Source: Heterocephalus glaber
Lineage: Eukaryota > Chordata > Mammalia > Rodentia > Bathyergidae
Direction: 5' to 3'
DNA: 64,000 nucleotides
NCBI RefSeq assembly: GCF_000247695.1
Contig: NW_004624742.1
Location: 5,436,519 to 5,500,518, forward strand
Below the pieces are notes generated by a model. It was not told the DNA's origin, made no database searches, and saw only the letters and a list, made by a program, of their open reading frames with translations. This document shows positions 40,201 to 45,100 of this stretch, piece by piece (within the stretch, counting starts at the first letter, position 1; every line of letters begins with the position of its first letter). The position numbers and the translations under genes were made by a program.

Positions 40201-41073
40201 CCAAGTGCTGGGACTACTGGTGTGTATCATGCCCATATAAAAAAAAATTTTTTCTTTATAAAGAATATGGTTGTGTTACAAGCATTTTCCTTTTGTGCCA
40301 TTATACATTCTTTTGTATTGCTAGGTCCACCTCTATCTTAACCCTGAATAAATCTGTACAAATTATGAAAAAGAATCTTAGATGGCAGACTTAAGCCAGC
40401 AATTCTACTTTAATAATGAGATCTCATATATATATATATATATTTTATATGTGGTGGTATTTTTATAGGCATTATTAAAATTTTATCTTTTTAAAGGGCT
40501 ATAATTCCACATATAAAAATGTTTTATGCATCCTTTACATGCCAAAATAATGCTGTTTATCTGCAAAAGCATTAGTTCATACACCGCAGAATCTAGTGTA
40601 TATTTTGCTTATAGCTTGATTTAAATATTTTTTGAGGTGTTAAATAAGATTTAATAATTTACATAAGTAACTGAAACATTTAAGTTAGTAAATGATGAAA
40701 GTAGCTTATAAATGTATTATTAAAATCTGAGAGTTGTTTTAATGGTTAAGTTTGATGTGATTTTTCTTCCCTTACAGTAGTTCAAAAGTCTAAGGACCTT
40801 TGTTCTGTAACAGTAGGTAGAGAAGAGATCCCCAGTATGCCTCCTGAAATGCAGCTTAAGGTGATCTGAAATTTTCTTAAGCAATGTCTGGCTAGTCTTT
40901 TCTATGTTTTGTTTTAAAGGCAGCATTAATAACACTAATTTTTCTTGGTGTTGCAGGTCCTACATTCAGCTCTTTTCACGTTTGATTTGATTGAAAGTGT
41001 TCTAGCTCGAGTAGAAGAACTCATTGAAATAAAAACAAAGTCTACCTCTGAAGAAAATGTTGGAATAAAGTAA
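451..41073 (+). CDS. GLMN: GLMN (glomulin), 17 coding exons, 5' partial
   Basis: Seventeen exons with GT/AG borders and matching phases join into a 1761-nt frame (586 codons + TAA). The protein matches mammalian glomulin along its length, e.g. [43 protein letters not shown] and the C-terminus ending GIK. Glomulin is a helical HEAT-like-repeat protein. Its C-terminal half binds the RING domain of RBX1 and blocks E2 recruitment, which inhibits SCF/cullin-1 ubiquitin ligases; loss in humans causes glomuvenous malformations (family knowledge). The first residue seen corresponds to about residue 14 of human GLMN (594 aa), so only a short first coding exon and the promoter are missing to the left. 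Compared with the human protein as I remember it, there is one extra codon near 9300 and four near 39650-40785. No frameshift or premature stop was seen. Exon coordinates are given separately. Confidence 0.97.
1327..1401 (-). mobile_element. Old ID-type SINE
   Basis: Antisense ID body (GGATGGAACCCAGGGC ... ACCACTGAACTATACCCC) behind a T run. Confidence 0.65.
1691..1783 (+). mobile_element. Old B1-like fragment
   Basis: GAAGCAAGAGGATCACTTAT and ATCAGCCTAGGTAGGCAAAA follow the 7SL-derived SINE pattern. Confidence 0.55.
3006..3058 (+). mobile_element. 5'-truncated ID SINE
   Basis: Only the 3' half (GTGCAAGGACCTGAGTTCGA ... AGTACC + tail) is present, yet near-perfect duplications AAATTTTAACTCCAG / AAATTTTGACTCCAG flank it. 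Confidence 0.8.
3077..3229 (+). mobile_element. B1 SINE
   Basis: GCCGGGTGTGGTAGTGCATG start, the internal GAGTTCAAGGACAGCCTGAA duplication typical of rodent B1, and an A-rich tail. Confidence 0.9.
4140..4221 (+). mobile_element. ID-type tRNA SINE
   Basis: Near-consensus body with a CCGGTACC end; perfect target duplications AAAAGTGAATACAGG (4124-4138, 4222-4236). Confidence 0.95.
4465..4600 (+). mobile_element. L1 3'-end fragment
   Basis: AAGAACCAAGATGCATTATA, AAAGGTACAATTCCCAATGA and TATACCTACAATGTACTAAT-AAAAG match the terminal 3' UTR of the L1 ending at 60186, followed by an A-rich tail. Confidence 0.8.
5112..5240 (+). mobile_element. B1/Alu-like SINE
   Basis: AGCTGGGCATAGTAATACAC, GAGACCAGCCTGGGCAACAT and a TGTCTCAAAATAAAAA tail. 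Confidence 0.8.
6369..6488 (+). CDS. GLMN: GLMN coding exon b (residues ~56-95)
   Basis: Acceptor TTTTACAG ends at 6368 and donor GTAAGT starts at 6489; 120 nt, phase 0. It encodes [19 protein letters not shown] through FLVLDLLVK. Confidence 0.96.
6931..7023 (-). mobile_element. ID-type tRNA SINE
   Basis: Antisense ID body (GATACCAGAGATCGAATTCA ... GCTAAATCCCCGGCCC) with similar flanks ACATAGATCAAT / ACATGGATCAAT. Confidence 0.9.
7169..7223. repeat. (CA)n microsatellite
   Basis: About 27 CA units with one TA interruption near 7200. Confidence 0.97.
7319..7430 (+). mobile_element. B1 SINE fragment
   Basis: TGTAATCCCAGCACTTAGGA, AAGGCCAGCCTGAACTACAT and a CTCAAAACAAACAAAAAA tail; the 5' end is missing. 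Confidence 0.8.
7449..7591 (+). mobile_element. Two ID-type SINE pieces
   Basis: An older ID (7449-7530, GGTAGCTCAGTGGTAGAGGT) is followed by a younger 3' half of an ID (7542-7591, GCAAGGTCCTGAGGTCGATC). Confidence 0.75.
7946..8054 (+). CDS. GLMN: GLMN coding exon c (residues ~96-131)
   Basis: Acceptor TTTTTATAG ends at 7945 and donor GTAATG starts at 8055; 109 nt, leaving one base of a split Val codon. It encodes [20 protein letters not shown] and a leucine-rich helix typical of the HEAT-like repeats. Confidence 0.96.
9096..9339 (+). CDS. GLMN: GLMN coding exon d (residues ~132-212)
   Basis: Acceptor GTGTTTTAG ends at 9095 and donor GTAAGT starts at 9340; 244 nt, the largest exon. It encodes [20 protein letters not shown] through KLKDELLK. 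A Lys/Asn/Glu-rich loop ([10 protein letters not shown]) has one residue more than the human loop as I remember it. The exon ends with two bases of a Phe codon. Confidence 0.96.
10130..10455 (-). mobile_element. MaLR solo LTR (MST-like), antisense
   Basis: CCTTAGTCCGTTTGTGCTGT, ATACCTGAGAATGAGTAATT and CTGTGTCATCACATGGCAGA are the reverse-strand start of an MST-type MaLR LTR. Confidence 0.7.
10557..10659 (+). CDS. GLMN: GLMN coding exon e (residues ~213-247)
   Basis: Acceptor ATGTCTTAG ends at 10556 and donor GTAAGT starts at 10660; 103 nt, completing the split Phe codon. It encodes [20 protein letters not shown] through FASEII. Confidence 0.95.
10979..11082 (-). mobile_element. ID-type tRNA SINE
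   Basis: Antisense ID with a T/A-rich tail; target duplications TAAGGAGAAATGTTTT (10963-10978, 11083-11098). Confidence 0.93.
11465..11645 (-). mobile_element. B1-dID composite SINE
   Basis: Antisense old ID part (11465-11535) next to an antisense B1 part (GAGACAGGGTCTTCACTAAG ... CAGTGTGTGCTACCATGCCT). Confidence 0.75.
11673..11810 (+). mobile_element. B1 SINE
   Basis: AAATCCCAGTACTTGGGAGA, GAGCTCAAGGCCAGTCTGGA and a TTGTCTCAAAAAACAAAA tail. Confidence 0.8.
12021..12205 (+). mobile_element. B1-dID composite SINE
   Basis: B1 part (CCTGTAATCCCAGCACTGTG) followed by GGGCTGGAGATGTATCTCAG and TTCAAACCCAGTACCACACA. Confidence 0.8.
12206..13820 (+). other. GLMN: Part of GLMN intron e/f, no recognised element
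   Basis: AG-rich single-copy-looking sequence with short open frames and no gene or repeat that I recognise. Confidence 0.6.
13821..13923 (+). mobile_element. B1-like SINE
   Basis: GAGCCAGGTGTAGTGGAACA through GCTAGCCTGGACAATGCAGT. Confidence 0.75.
14073..14152 (-). mobile_element. ID-type tRNA SINE
   Basis: Antisense ID with a long T run; flanks CAAGGATC (14065-14072, 14153-14160). Confidence 0.88.
14525..14825 (-). mobile_element. Old L1 (L1M-type) 3' fragment, antisense
   Basis: CATTGTTATGCAACAGTCAC, CTCAAGAACATTTTAATCTT and CTTGGCAACCACCACTCTTT are typical of the antisense 3' part of ancient mammalian L1M elements. Confidence 0.65.
14928..15538 (-). mobile_element. MaLR-like LTR, antisense, adjacent to GLMN exon f
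   Basis: CTGTATTAGTTTTCTACTGC and AACAAATTCCCCCAAATTTA start the element. Typical CCTTGCCACAATAGCCTTCT and CTGGAGGTTACC motifs follow, and it ends near 15538. The exon acceptor lies 35 bp further on. Confidence 0.6.
15574..15761 (+). CDS. GLMN: GLMN coding exon f (residues ~248-309)
   Basis: Acceptor TTGTTTCACAG ends at 15573 behind a long T tract; donor GTAAGA starts at 15762; 188 nt. It encodes [20 protein letters not shown], an acidic stretch (EFEEEEDKQ) and [18 protein letters not shown]. An LTR relic ends only about 36 bp upstream of the exon. Confidence 0.96.
15804..15888 (-). mobile_element. ID-type tRNA SINE
   Basis: Antisense ID 42 bp after the exon-f donor; direct repeats of 21 bp (two differences) at 15783-15803 and 15889-15909. 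Confidence 0.93.
16087..16276 (+). mobile_element. B1-dID composite SINE
   Basis: B1 part with GCTGGGAGGCTGAGGCAGGA followed by an ID-like GGGCTAGGGGTAGAGTTCAG ... AGTACC + A-tail. Confidence 0.8.
16700..17030 (-). mobile_element. L1 3'-UTR fragment (antisense)
   Basis: The stretch with TTATGGCAGAGCATTACTAG near 16960 and CTTCTCATATAAGAGGAACC near 16840 resembles the antisense 3' part of the L1 at 17284-19215, but is more diverged. The upstream pyrimidine-rich part (16700-16800) fits the 3'-UTR purine tract. Confidence 0.65.
17090..17260 (-). mobile_element. MaLR-like LTR fragment, antisense
   Basis: TTTCCTAAGGTTCCTGTAAC, AAAGTACTACAAAGTAGATG and TAGATCTGGAGCCTAGGTG resemble the reverse-strand beginning of an MLT/MST-type LTR. 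It is cut on the right by the L1 at 17284. Confidence 0.5.
17284..19215 (-). mobile_element. 5'-truncated L1, antisense in GLMN intron f/g
   Basis: On the minus strand it runs from the RT active-site region ([10 protein letters not shown] near 19210) through the ORF2 C-terminus ([20 protein letters not shown] at about 18870; [14 protein letters not shown] near 18330) to a pyrimidine-rich (purine on the sense strand) 3' UTR at 17330-17430 and an A/T-rich tail at 17284. Several frameshifts. Possible short target duplication ATCTTTTT at 17271 and 19211. Confidence 0.88.
19283..19455 (+). mobile_element. B1-dID composite SINE
   Basis: GAAATCCCAGCACTCTGGAA, then GGGATTGAGGATATAGCTCA and CTTGGGTTCAG. 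Confidence 0.7.
19456..19479. repeat. (AATG)n microsatellite
   Basis: About six AATG units directly after the SINE and about 55 bp before the exon-g acceptor. Confidence 0.9.
19535..19588 (+). CDS. GLMN: GLMN coding exon g (residues ~310-328)
   Basis: Acceptor CTATTTTAG ends at 19534 and donor GTAAGA starts at 19589; 54 nt. It encodes [18 protein letters not shown] plus two bases of an Arg codon. Confidence 0.94.
20560..20665 (+). mobile_element. L1 3'-end fragment
   Basis: AAATAAGAACCAAGAGAGAT, AAAGGTACCAATTTACAGTG and TACCTAAAATGTACCAATAA match the same L1 3' terminus, with an A-rich end. Confidence 0.8.
20829..20859 (+). CDS. GLMN: GLMN micro-exon h (residues ~328-338)
   Basis: Only 31 nt. 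Acceptor TCTCTTCCAG ends at 20828 and donor GTAAGA starts at 20860. It completes the Arg codon and encodes [10 protein letters not shown]. Both phases match the neighbouring exons. Confidence 0.94.
20884..21058 (-). mobile_element. B1 SINE
   Basis: Antisense B1 (GGTCTCACCATGTAATTCAG ... TGCACCACCATGGGGCTCC) with a (TTTA)n tail; flanking GTTATAATTTA. It starts about 25 bp after the exon-h donor. Confidence 0.88.
21121..21226 (-). mobile_element. ID-type tRNA SINE
   Basis: Antisense ID with a (TTTTG)n tail; ends about 30 bp before the exon-i acceptor. Confidence 0.9.
21256..21345 (+). CDS. GLMN: GLMN coding exon i (residues ~339-368)
   Basis: Acceptor AATCTGTAG ends at 21255 and donor GTAAAT starts at 21346; 90 nt, phase 0. 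It encodes [20 protein letters not shown] through FLTVPQ. Confidence 0.95.
22217..22258 (+). CDS. GLMN: GLMN micro-exon j (residues ~369-382)
   Basis: 42 nt. Acceptor AATTTCCAG ends at 22216 and donor GTATGT starts at 22259. It encodes [14 protein letters not shown]. The following intron is only 93 bp. Confidence 0.94.
22352..22425 (+). CDS. GLMN: GLMN coding exon k (residues ~383-407)
   Basis: Acceptor CCATTTTAG ends at 22351 and donor GTATGT starts at 22426; 74 nt. It encodes [20 protein letters not shown] through YTLF plus a split Arg. Confidence 0.95.
22660..22925 (-). mobile_element. MaLR-like LTR fragment, antisense
   Basis: GGCAGAGGAGTTGCTTACCT, CACTAGGCCCCACCTCCAAC and GAACCTTTGGGGGACATTTA match the second half of the antisense MaLR LTRs elsewhere in the window. 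Confidence 0.6.
23254..23338 (+). CDS. GLMN: GLMN coding exon l (residues ~407-435)
   Basis: Acceptor GCTTTCTAG ends at 23253 and donor GTAAGA starts at 23339; 85 nt. It encodes [20 protein letters not shown] and NQIDMSFK, within the half of glomulin that contacts RBX1 (family knowledge). Confidence 0.95.
23785..23891 (+). CDS. GLMN: GLMN coding exon m (residues ~436-471)
   Basis: Acceptor GCTTTTCAG ends at 23784 and donor GTAAGG starts at 23892; 107 nt. It encodes [20 protein letters not shown] through LLQNSD plus a split Arg. Confidence 0.96.
24560..24623 (+). CDS. GLMN: GLMN coding exon n (residues ~471-492)
   Basis: Acceptor TAATTAACAG ends at 24559 and donor GTAAGT starts at 24624; 64 nt. 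It encodes [20 protein letters not shown] plus Q. The next intron is 14.9 kb. Confidence 0.95.
25520..25990 (-). mobile_element. Old L1 (L1M-type) 3' fragment, antisense
   Basis: TTGTGAAAAATTTCAAACAC, GACGCATTTCAAAGTAAGCT and CCAGAGGCAACCACTATTCT follow the order of the antisense 3' UTR of ancient L1M elements. It fills a large part of the start of GLMN intron 14. Confidence 0.7.
26769..26855 (+). mobile_element. Old ID-type SINE
   Basis: GATTGTGGGTTTATCTCAAT ... AGGATTGATCCCTAATGACC. Confidence 0.65.
27317..27405 (+). mobile_element. ID-type tRNA SINE inside L1
   Basis: GGGCTAGGGATTTAGCTCAG through GCCGGTACC and an A-tail that runs into the gap. Confidence 0.9.
27406..27995. other. Assembly gap (590 N)
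   Basis: A run of N inside the antisense L1 of GLMN intron 14. The gap opens directly after the A-tail of an ID SINE, a typical place for assembly failure. Open frames running through the N have no meaning. Confidence 1.
28190..28286 (-). mobile_element. ID-type tRNA SINE inside L1
   Basis: Antisense ID (TTGGTACCAGGGATCAAACT ... GCTACATCCCTGGCCC) splitting the L1 ORF2 3' part. Confidence 0.9.
31026..31339 (-). repeat. Tandem GC-rich L1 5'-UTR (composite ~44/66-bp units)
   Basis: On the minus strand, units start GTGAGCCTTCTGGGCC and contain ATACCACTGTCCCCAG, and some carry an added GAGGAGCAGAGCCGCCCCCA module. Unit length varies (about 44 and 66 bp). The stretch ends directly at the ORF1 start and is the expected internal L1 promoter region. 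Confidence 0.7.
31451..31531 (+). mobile_element. ID-type tRNA SINE
   Basis: Flanked by AGAACAGAATCATTCA (31435-31450) and AGAATAGAATCATTCA (31532-31547). Confidence 0.93.
31832..32010 (-). mobile_element. B1 SINE with (GTT)n/(GGTTT)n tail
   Basis: Antisense B1 (CAGGGTTTCACTATGTGGTT ... GGCATGCATCACCATGCCTA). Confidence 0.88.
32340..32420 (+). mobile_element. Old ID-type SINE
   Basis: GTGTAATTCATTGGTAGAGT ... GAATCCCTAGCACCACAG. Confidence 0.7.
32690..32785 (+). mobile_element. Diverged L1 3'-end fragment
   Basis: Contains ATGTGTGTATCATTATACCG followed by AATGAATCTCATTCTGTACC and an A-rich end, resembling an older L1 3' terminus. Assignment is by overall pattern only. Confidence 0.4.
33422..33610 (-). 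mobile_element. B1 SINE
   Basis: Antisense B1 with a T/G-rich tail (GAGAGGGTCTTGCTATGTAG ... TCGCCACCATGTCCAGCTGG); flanks ATAGTGCCATTTTT. Confidence 0.9.
34862..35292 (-). mobile_element. MaLR solo LTR, antisense
   Basis: TGTCTTAGTTACTTTTCTCT, GACAAAATACCCAACACCC, AGGTTTATTTAGCTCACAGT and GGGGGGACATCAAGACACAA give the full antisense LTR order in one block. Confidence 0.65.
35468..35518 (+). mobile_element. 5'-truncated ID SINE
   Basis: Starts at CCTGCCTCACAAGTGCAAGG. Near-duplications AAAAGGCTGTCCCC and AAAAGGCTACCCCT flank it. Confidence 0.8.
35834..36001 (+). mobile_element. B1-dID composite SINE
   Basis: CGTTCTGGGAGGCTGAGGCA, then GGGCTAGGGATGTAGCTCAG and GTTCAATCCCCAGGG. Confidence 0.82.
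36138..36214 (-). mobile_element. Old ID-type SINE
   Basis: Antisense GCTGGGCACTGAACCTTGGT ... CACTTAGCTACACCTCAATC. Confidence 0.55.
36597..36822 (+). mobile_element. B1 SINE followed by ID SINE
   Basis: B1 at 36597-36738 (GAGCTCAAGGCCAGCCTGAA duplication present). A younger ID at 36747-36822 ends CGCTGGTACC and is followed by (TTAA)n-like sequence. Confidence 0.85.
37100..37170 (+). mobile_element. Old ID-type SINE
   Basis: GGCTGAGAGGTAGGTAGAGT ... CTGGGTTCAATCTCTACTAC. Confidence 0.7.
37320..37391 (-). mobile_element. ID-type SINE
   Basis: Antisense TTTTCAAACTCAGCACCTTG ... GAGCTAAATCCCAGCCC; no T tail visible. Confidence 0.75.
37400..37545 (-). mobile_element. Possible L1 3'-end fragment (antisense)
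   Basis: TTTTGTTAGTGCACATTTGC followed by TACATTTATTGTGGGGAGTT and a pyrimidine-rich stretch resembles an antisense L1 3' UTR of another subfamily. Confidence 0.35.
38881..38960 (+). mobile_element. ID-type tRNA SINE
   Basis: GGGCTGGGAATGTAGCTCAG ... CCAGTACC; flanks AAGACTTCAC / AAGACTTCAT. Confidence 0.9.
39540..39663 (+). CDS. GLMN: GLMN coding exon o (residues ~493-533)
   Basis: Acceptor TTTTGAACAG ends at 39539. The donor that keeps the reading frame is the weak GTTGGT at 39664. A stronger-looking GTAATA at 39668 would add 4 nt and shift the frame. 124 nt encode [20 protein letters not shown] through KNSQENNQ. The NNQ segment is extra relative to the human protein as I recall it. Confidence 0.9.
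39925..40078 (+). mobile_element. B1-dID composite SINE (5' truncated)
   Basis: GGCAGGAAGACCACAAGTGC, then a decayed ID part ending TTGGGTTCAATCTCCATTAG. Confidence 0.65.
40084..40240 (-). mobile_element. B1 SINE
   Basis: Antisense B1 with a (TTTTG)n tail, GACAGGGTCTCACTATGTAG ... CTACTGGTGTGTATCATGCC. Confidence 0.9.
40428..40444. repeat. Short (TA)n
   Basis: About eight TA units in the intron before GLMN exon p. Confidence 0.85.
40778..40860 (+). CDS. GLMN: GLMN coding exon p (residues ~534-561)
   Basis: Acceptor TTCCCTTACAG ends at 40777 and is followed at once by TAG, making a tandem CAGTAG (NAGNAG) acceptor. Using the first AG gives [20 protein letters not shown]; using the second removes one Val and stays in frame. 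Donor GTGATC starts at 40861. 83 nt. Confidence 0.92.
40957..41073 (+). CDS. GLMN: GLMN terminal coding exon q (residues ~562-599)
   Basis: Acceptor GGTGTTGCAG ends at 40956. It encodes [20 protein letters not shown], then [18 protein letters not shown] and a TAA stop at 41071-41073. Confidence 0.97.
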   Translation, partial: VLHSALFTFDLIESVLARVEELIEIKTKSTSEENVGIK

Positions 41074-41088
41074 AAGTTCTACTTCCTA

Positions 41089-41104
41089 AATAAAAATTAA
41101 TAAA
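41089..41104 (+). promoter_or_regulatory. GLMN: GLMN candidate poly(A) signals
   Basis: Two AATAAA hexamers lie at 41089-41094 and 41099-41104, only 16-26 nt after the GLMN stop. Their use would give an unusually short 3' UTR. T-rich sequence follows at about 41110-41160. Confidence 0.6.
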
Positions 41105-41125
41105 ATACTCTATTTTCCATTATGC

Positions 41126-41135
41126 TTTATTTATT
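41126..41135 (-). promoter_or_regulatory. Candidate distal poly(A) signals for SPO16 (minus strand)
   Basis: The + strand reads TTTATTTATT, i.e. two overlapping AATAAA hexamers on the minus strand, 0.85 kb past the SPO16 stop. Another minus-strand AATAAA lies at 41527-41532. Which one is used cannot be told from sequence. Confidence 0.35.
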
Positions 41136-41257
41136 ACCTTTGTGAATTTTTTTCTGCAAAAAGGTACTGCTTTTTCAGTAGTCAGATTCTATCAAAACAC
41201 ACTATGGATCATGGATTATAGTTTTTAAAAGTCAAAAATGTTACATTTGAAAGTTTG

Positions 41258-41344
41258 CGGGCAGGGATTTAGCTCAATGGTTCCACTGCCTGCCTCGCAA
41301 GCACAAGGACCTGAGTTCGATCCCTGGTACCAAAAAAAAAAAAA
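41258..41344 (+). mobile_element. ID-type tRNA SINE between GLMN and SPO16
   Basis: GGGCAGGGATTTAGCTCAAT ... CCTGGTACC + A-tail; flanks AAAGTTTG. Confidence 0.92.
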
Positions 41345-41981
41345 GTTTGTTACAAACTAATAATTTGGTATTTCATAAAATGTAGTTGAAATGCTTTCTT
41401 CATTAATATAGTTGAGTTTATAAAAGGATGATACACTTTCTGCTTGTTCAGTGCTGTATAATAGTTTAGAAATCCTAGTGTGAAGTTAGATTCCACACTA
41501 CTGTAAAAGTGATGTACTTAAGACAGTTTATTGGTTTTCTTAGCTTCCCTTCATGTGCTTCAAGAGGAATCATATGGAACAGTCTCTTCACAACCCCTCT
41601 AGCAGCTAATGTGAAAGCACCTACAAAGGTGAATTTTAAAATATTGGCTGCCCTTGTGGAAAACCTGAGAGAGGGAGAAAGAGAGTTTTTCTTTTGTGCA
41701 AGGAACCGATTAGGAAATTCTGTATTTCAGTTCCTCTTATTTGTCCATCCAGCTTAATCTTTATCAAGAAACTGAATGAGTTTTATAATATAAATGTACT
41801 AATTACTTTTTAAACATAAAAGGAATAACAACTCAGCAAAACTAAAATAAAATGGCTTTTAATTGTATCCATGTTATTTTAAGTTAACATAAACATCTTT
41901 AAAGTAAATATATATTTAAATATGACTTAACAGGTCTGATTATTTTTATGTTCTTCCAAAAGAACACTTATAACTAGTTCT

Positions 41982-42116
41982 CTAATTTGGGTTAATTGAA
42001 TCACTATTCAGTTTTATCTTTTGCAGTGTTTTCCAAACAGGACTTTGTTCTACAATGTAAGCTTTAGTTGTTATCATTCTATAGCAGACGCTATCCATAT
42101 ATGGTTTGGAGGTAGT
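41982..42116 (-). CDS. C1orf146: SPO16 terminal exon
   Basis: On the minus strand, acceptor CTTCTTCCAG precedes 42116. 135 nt encode [20 protein letters not shown], then [24 protein letters not shown] and a TAG stop at 41984-41982. Confidence 0.93.
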   Translation of the reverse strand, partial: TTSKPYMDSVCYRMITTKAYIVEQSPVWKTLQKIKLNSDSINPN

Positions 42117-45100
42117 CTGGAAGAAGATATAAATATGTAGCATTATTACAAAAATGAGATTTTTTTCAGGATCACATAAAAGAAAACTTTAATTTCAGTA
42201 AATATCTCATGATAACCTCTGAGATAAAAAATTACAATATATGAGTTATTAAGAGTAGTAAGAAAATATCTGATCTCTATCTTCAAGGAATTTCAAACAT
42301 GCAAGCCAAAAGGAATAGTGCAATAATTACTTTAATGGGGATGTGTTCCAAGTGTGAGAATAAGGAAGACCTAACTCTGCCTAGGGAAGTTTTGGGGTTG
42401 GGGGGTATCTAGGCACATTTCATAGAGGAAAACAAGCAGGAAAAGATAGTGACCTAAGGGAGAACATTCCATTAAAAAATATGTTTGCACCCAGATTGTT
42501 ATGATTGCAACCTGACCAATATTTTACATGAAGGAAGAGATAAGTAACCTATTGGCCCAGCACATGTACATATGGCCAAATGCTCTTGTGGCAAAATGAA
42601 TCATAAGTGGGGTAGTGGCTACCAGAAGTAAATTTACAAGTTGAGTTCAGGAGTGGGAAGTAGTTGTATGTGTGAAAAAGCACTTCTCTGAGCTGAACAA
42701 AGCAGGGTATTTGTCAGTCTTGCTCAAGAGGGTGTGCAATCTGAAGCTAAACACCTGAAAACAGTATCATGTATCTTTTTCCCCAGGTGATTTACCTTAG
42801 CTATAGTGCACATAAGGTTGATAGCATTTGGTGTGTTGTGTACTGGAAGTATCCGTAATTTACTTCCCAGGAATCTGAAAAAGTAAAATCCTAAGTCATA
42901 CAGACCATATACTTAACTGACATTTGTTCTCTTAAATAGGTATAATAAAGAGAGAAACCTCTATTGTTTACTATGTGTTTATTCATTCATGACCTGCCTT
43001 ATATGACAGAGGATTTGAGGTGGTTTGATAACCAGAACTTAACTATTTACTTTTGGTCTTGCAGGAAAAGCCCATGAATCCACATGAACTCTGGCCACCC
43101 TAAATCATAGAACAGCTGTTTGTCCTGTTTCCTTAAATATGACAGGTTAACATTATAAAATTTTTCTTCTACCAAAACAAAATTCATCTGCCTGAATTAA
43201 GAACTGAAGTAAACACAACACACTATATTAAGTCTGTAGTGCTATTCTTCCATACCTCTGCTGAATCCTGAATATCAGTTTCCATTCTTCAGGCCCATAA
43301 AGAGCAGCAAACAGAACCAAAAAACTATTCCGGTGAATGTTAAGAAACTTCTCCATTTTGGTTAGAAATATTTCTTCAGCTGACATAATGCATTCGTTAG
43401 CATCCATCAATAAAAATGCAACTCCTAAAAAGGTGAATGTATAAAGTCACTTTTTCATACATAGCAGATTTTGTAAACAAAAGTCAAAATATAACTTCCT
43501 TTTTCTATAAGATGGGGATAAGAATTGTTAAGCTTGGGGGCCAGGGATTTAGCTCAGTGCTTTCGCCGCCTGCTGCGCAAGTGCAAGGACCCGAGTTCGA
43601 TCGCCGGTGCCAAAAAAAAAAAAAAAAAAGGAATTGTTAAGCTTGTCAGAAGGGTTAAATAATGTATATAAAGTGGCAAACAATTGTAGTAGGTCACCAA
43701 AAATGATTTCCTTTCCCCAGGAGGGCTCTCTGTTAAGCCAGAAAAAAAAATGAGTTTGAGGCTGGACCACTTTCAGCCTGGAGGTCTATTTCTAAGAGCT
43801 TTTGAAAGCATTTATCTCCCAAAACCTCTGCTATAGTAGAGGTAGTCACTTTCTTGTCACTGGGACAAAATACTTGGCATGAACAACTTAAAAGAGGAGA
43901 GGTGTGTTTTGGCTCATAGCTTTTAGAGGAGTCAGTCCATAGCCTCCTGGTTCTGAGGCAGAAAGGCCATGGTAGAAGGGTCAGCTGAAGGTAAGCTGCT
44001 CGCCCCATGGTGTCTGGGAACCACAGAAGGGAAAAGCCAGGGAGGGAGAAACACTCAGGTCATACCTCCAGTGAGCTGCCACTAATCAGATTCTACCTCC
44101 TAACAGTATATATACTTAGCTACTGAACTCATTAATGGATGAATCCACTGATGACTAGTGTCCCCATGATCCAATCACCTTCCACGAGCCCCACCTCTGA
44201 ACACTTGAGGCTTTGGGAGGACATTCTATATCTAAATGATAACAACCTTTTTATCACCTCTATTATCTCCCAATCACAGGTAGAACTGCCCCCTTCCCAT
44301 TGCCCCAGTTTTCTCTTACCCTAATCCCTGTGCTTTGCTTATGACTCTTAGTATTAGGATTTCAGGAAAATTTATTTGTCCCCAGATAGCTCTTTAAGTT
44401 AGTATTTATTCATATCCTAGTCAGTAAACTCATACAAAATTGTGAAAAACAATTTCATATATAGATTTGTATATAAATTTTGGTTGATGTGATGTTGGGC
44501 TCTATTAATATGGTTAATACTTTAATATTCTTTTTGTGTGTGAGGTTCTACAGGATTGAACTCAGGGGCACTCTACCACTGACCTATAGCCTTACCCCTT
44601 TTAAATAATTTTTTTTCTTGAGAAAGGTCTTGCTCAGTTCCCCAGGCAAGACTTGACCTTGCCATTCTCTCCTGCTTTAATCTTCCTCAGGGCTGGGATT
44701 ACAGACATGCATCACCACGCCCAGCTAATATTCTTGATTGCTGGGAAAGTGGCTTTTTCTATTTTCATATTAGTTCCAAAGCAAATTAGGTGTCCCCATC
44801 CTCTACCACACTCCACTGGTTCAGCTTTATTTTAATATTTTTTATTTTAGGAATACTGTATATTCATTAATTGGACAAATACACTGCTTTTGCAGCAACA
44901 ACAAAGTTTAACACACCTCTCCCAAAAGATAACACCTTAAATTATAAAATGGTGACCAAATTGAAAAAATTATTAAAATTTGTACTCATCTTCATAAGAA
45001 ATTTAAATCAAAGCAGTGAGCAAATATACTGTACCAGAAAGAGAAAATAAAATTGATCCATTTTCCACTGAATCTGAATACCGAATCTTGTGGCTTTGAT

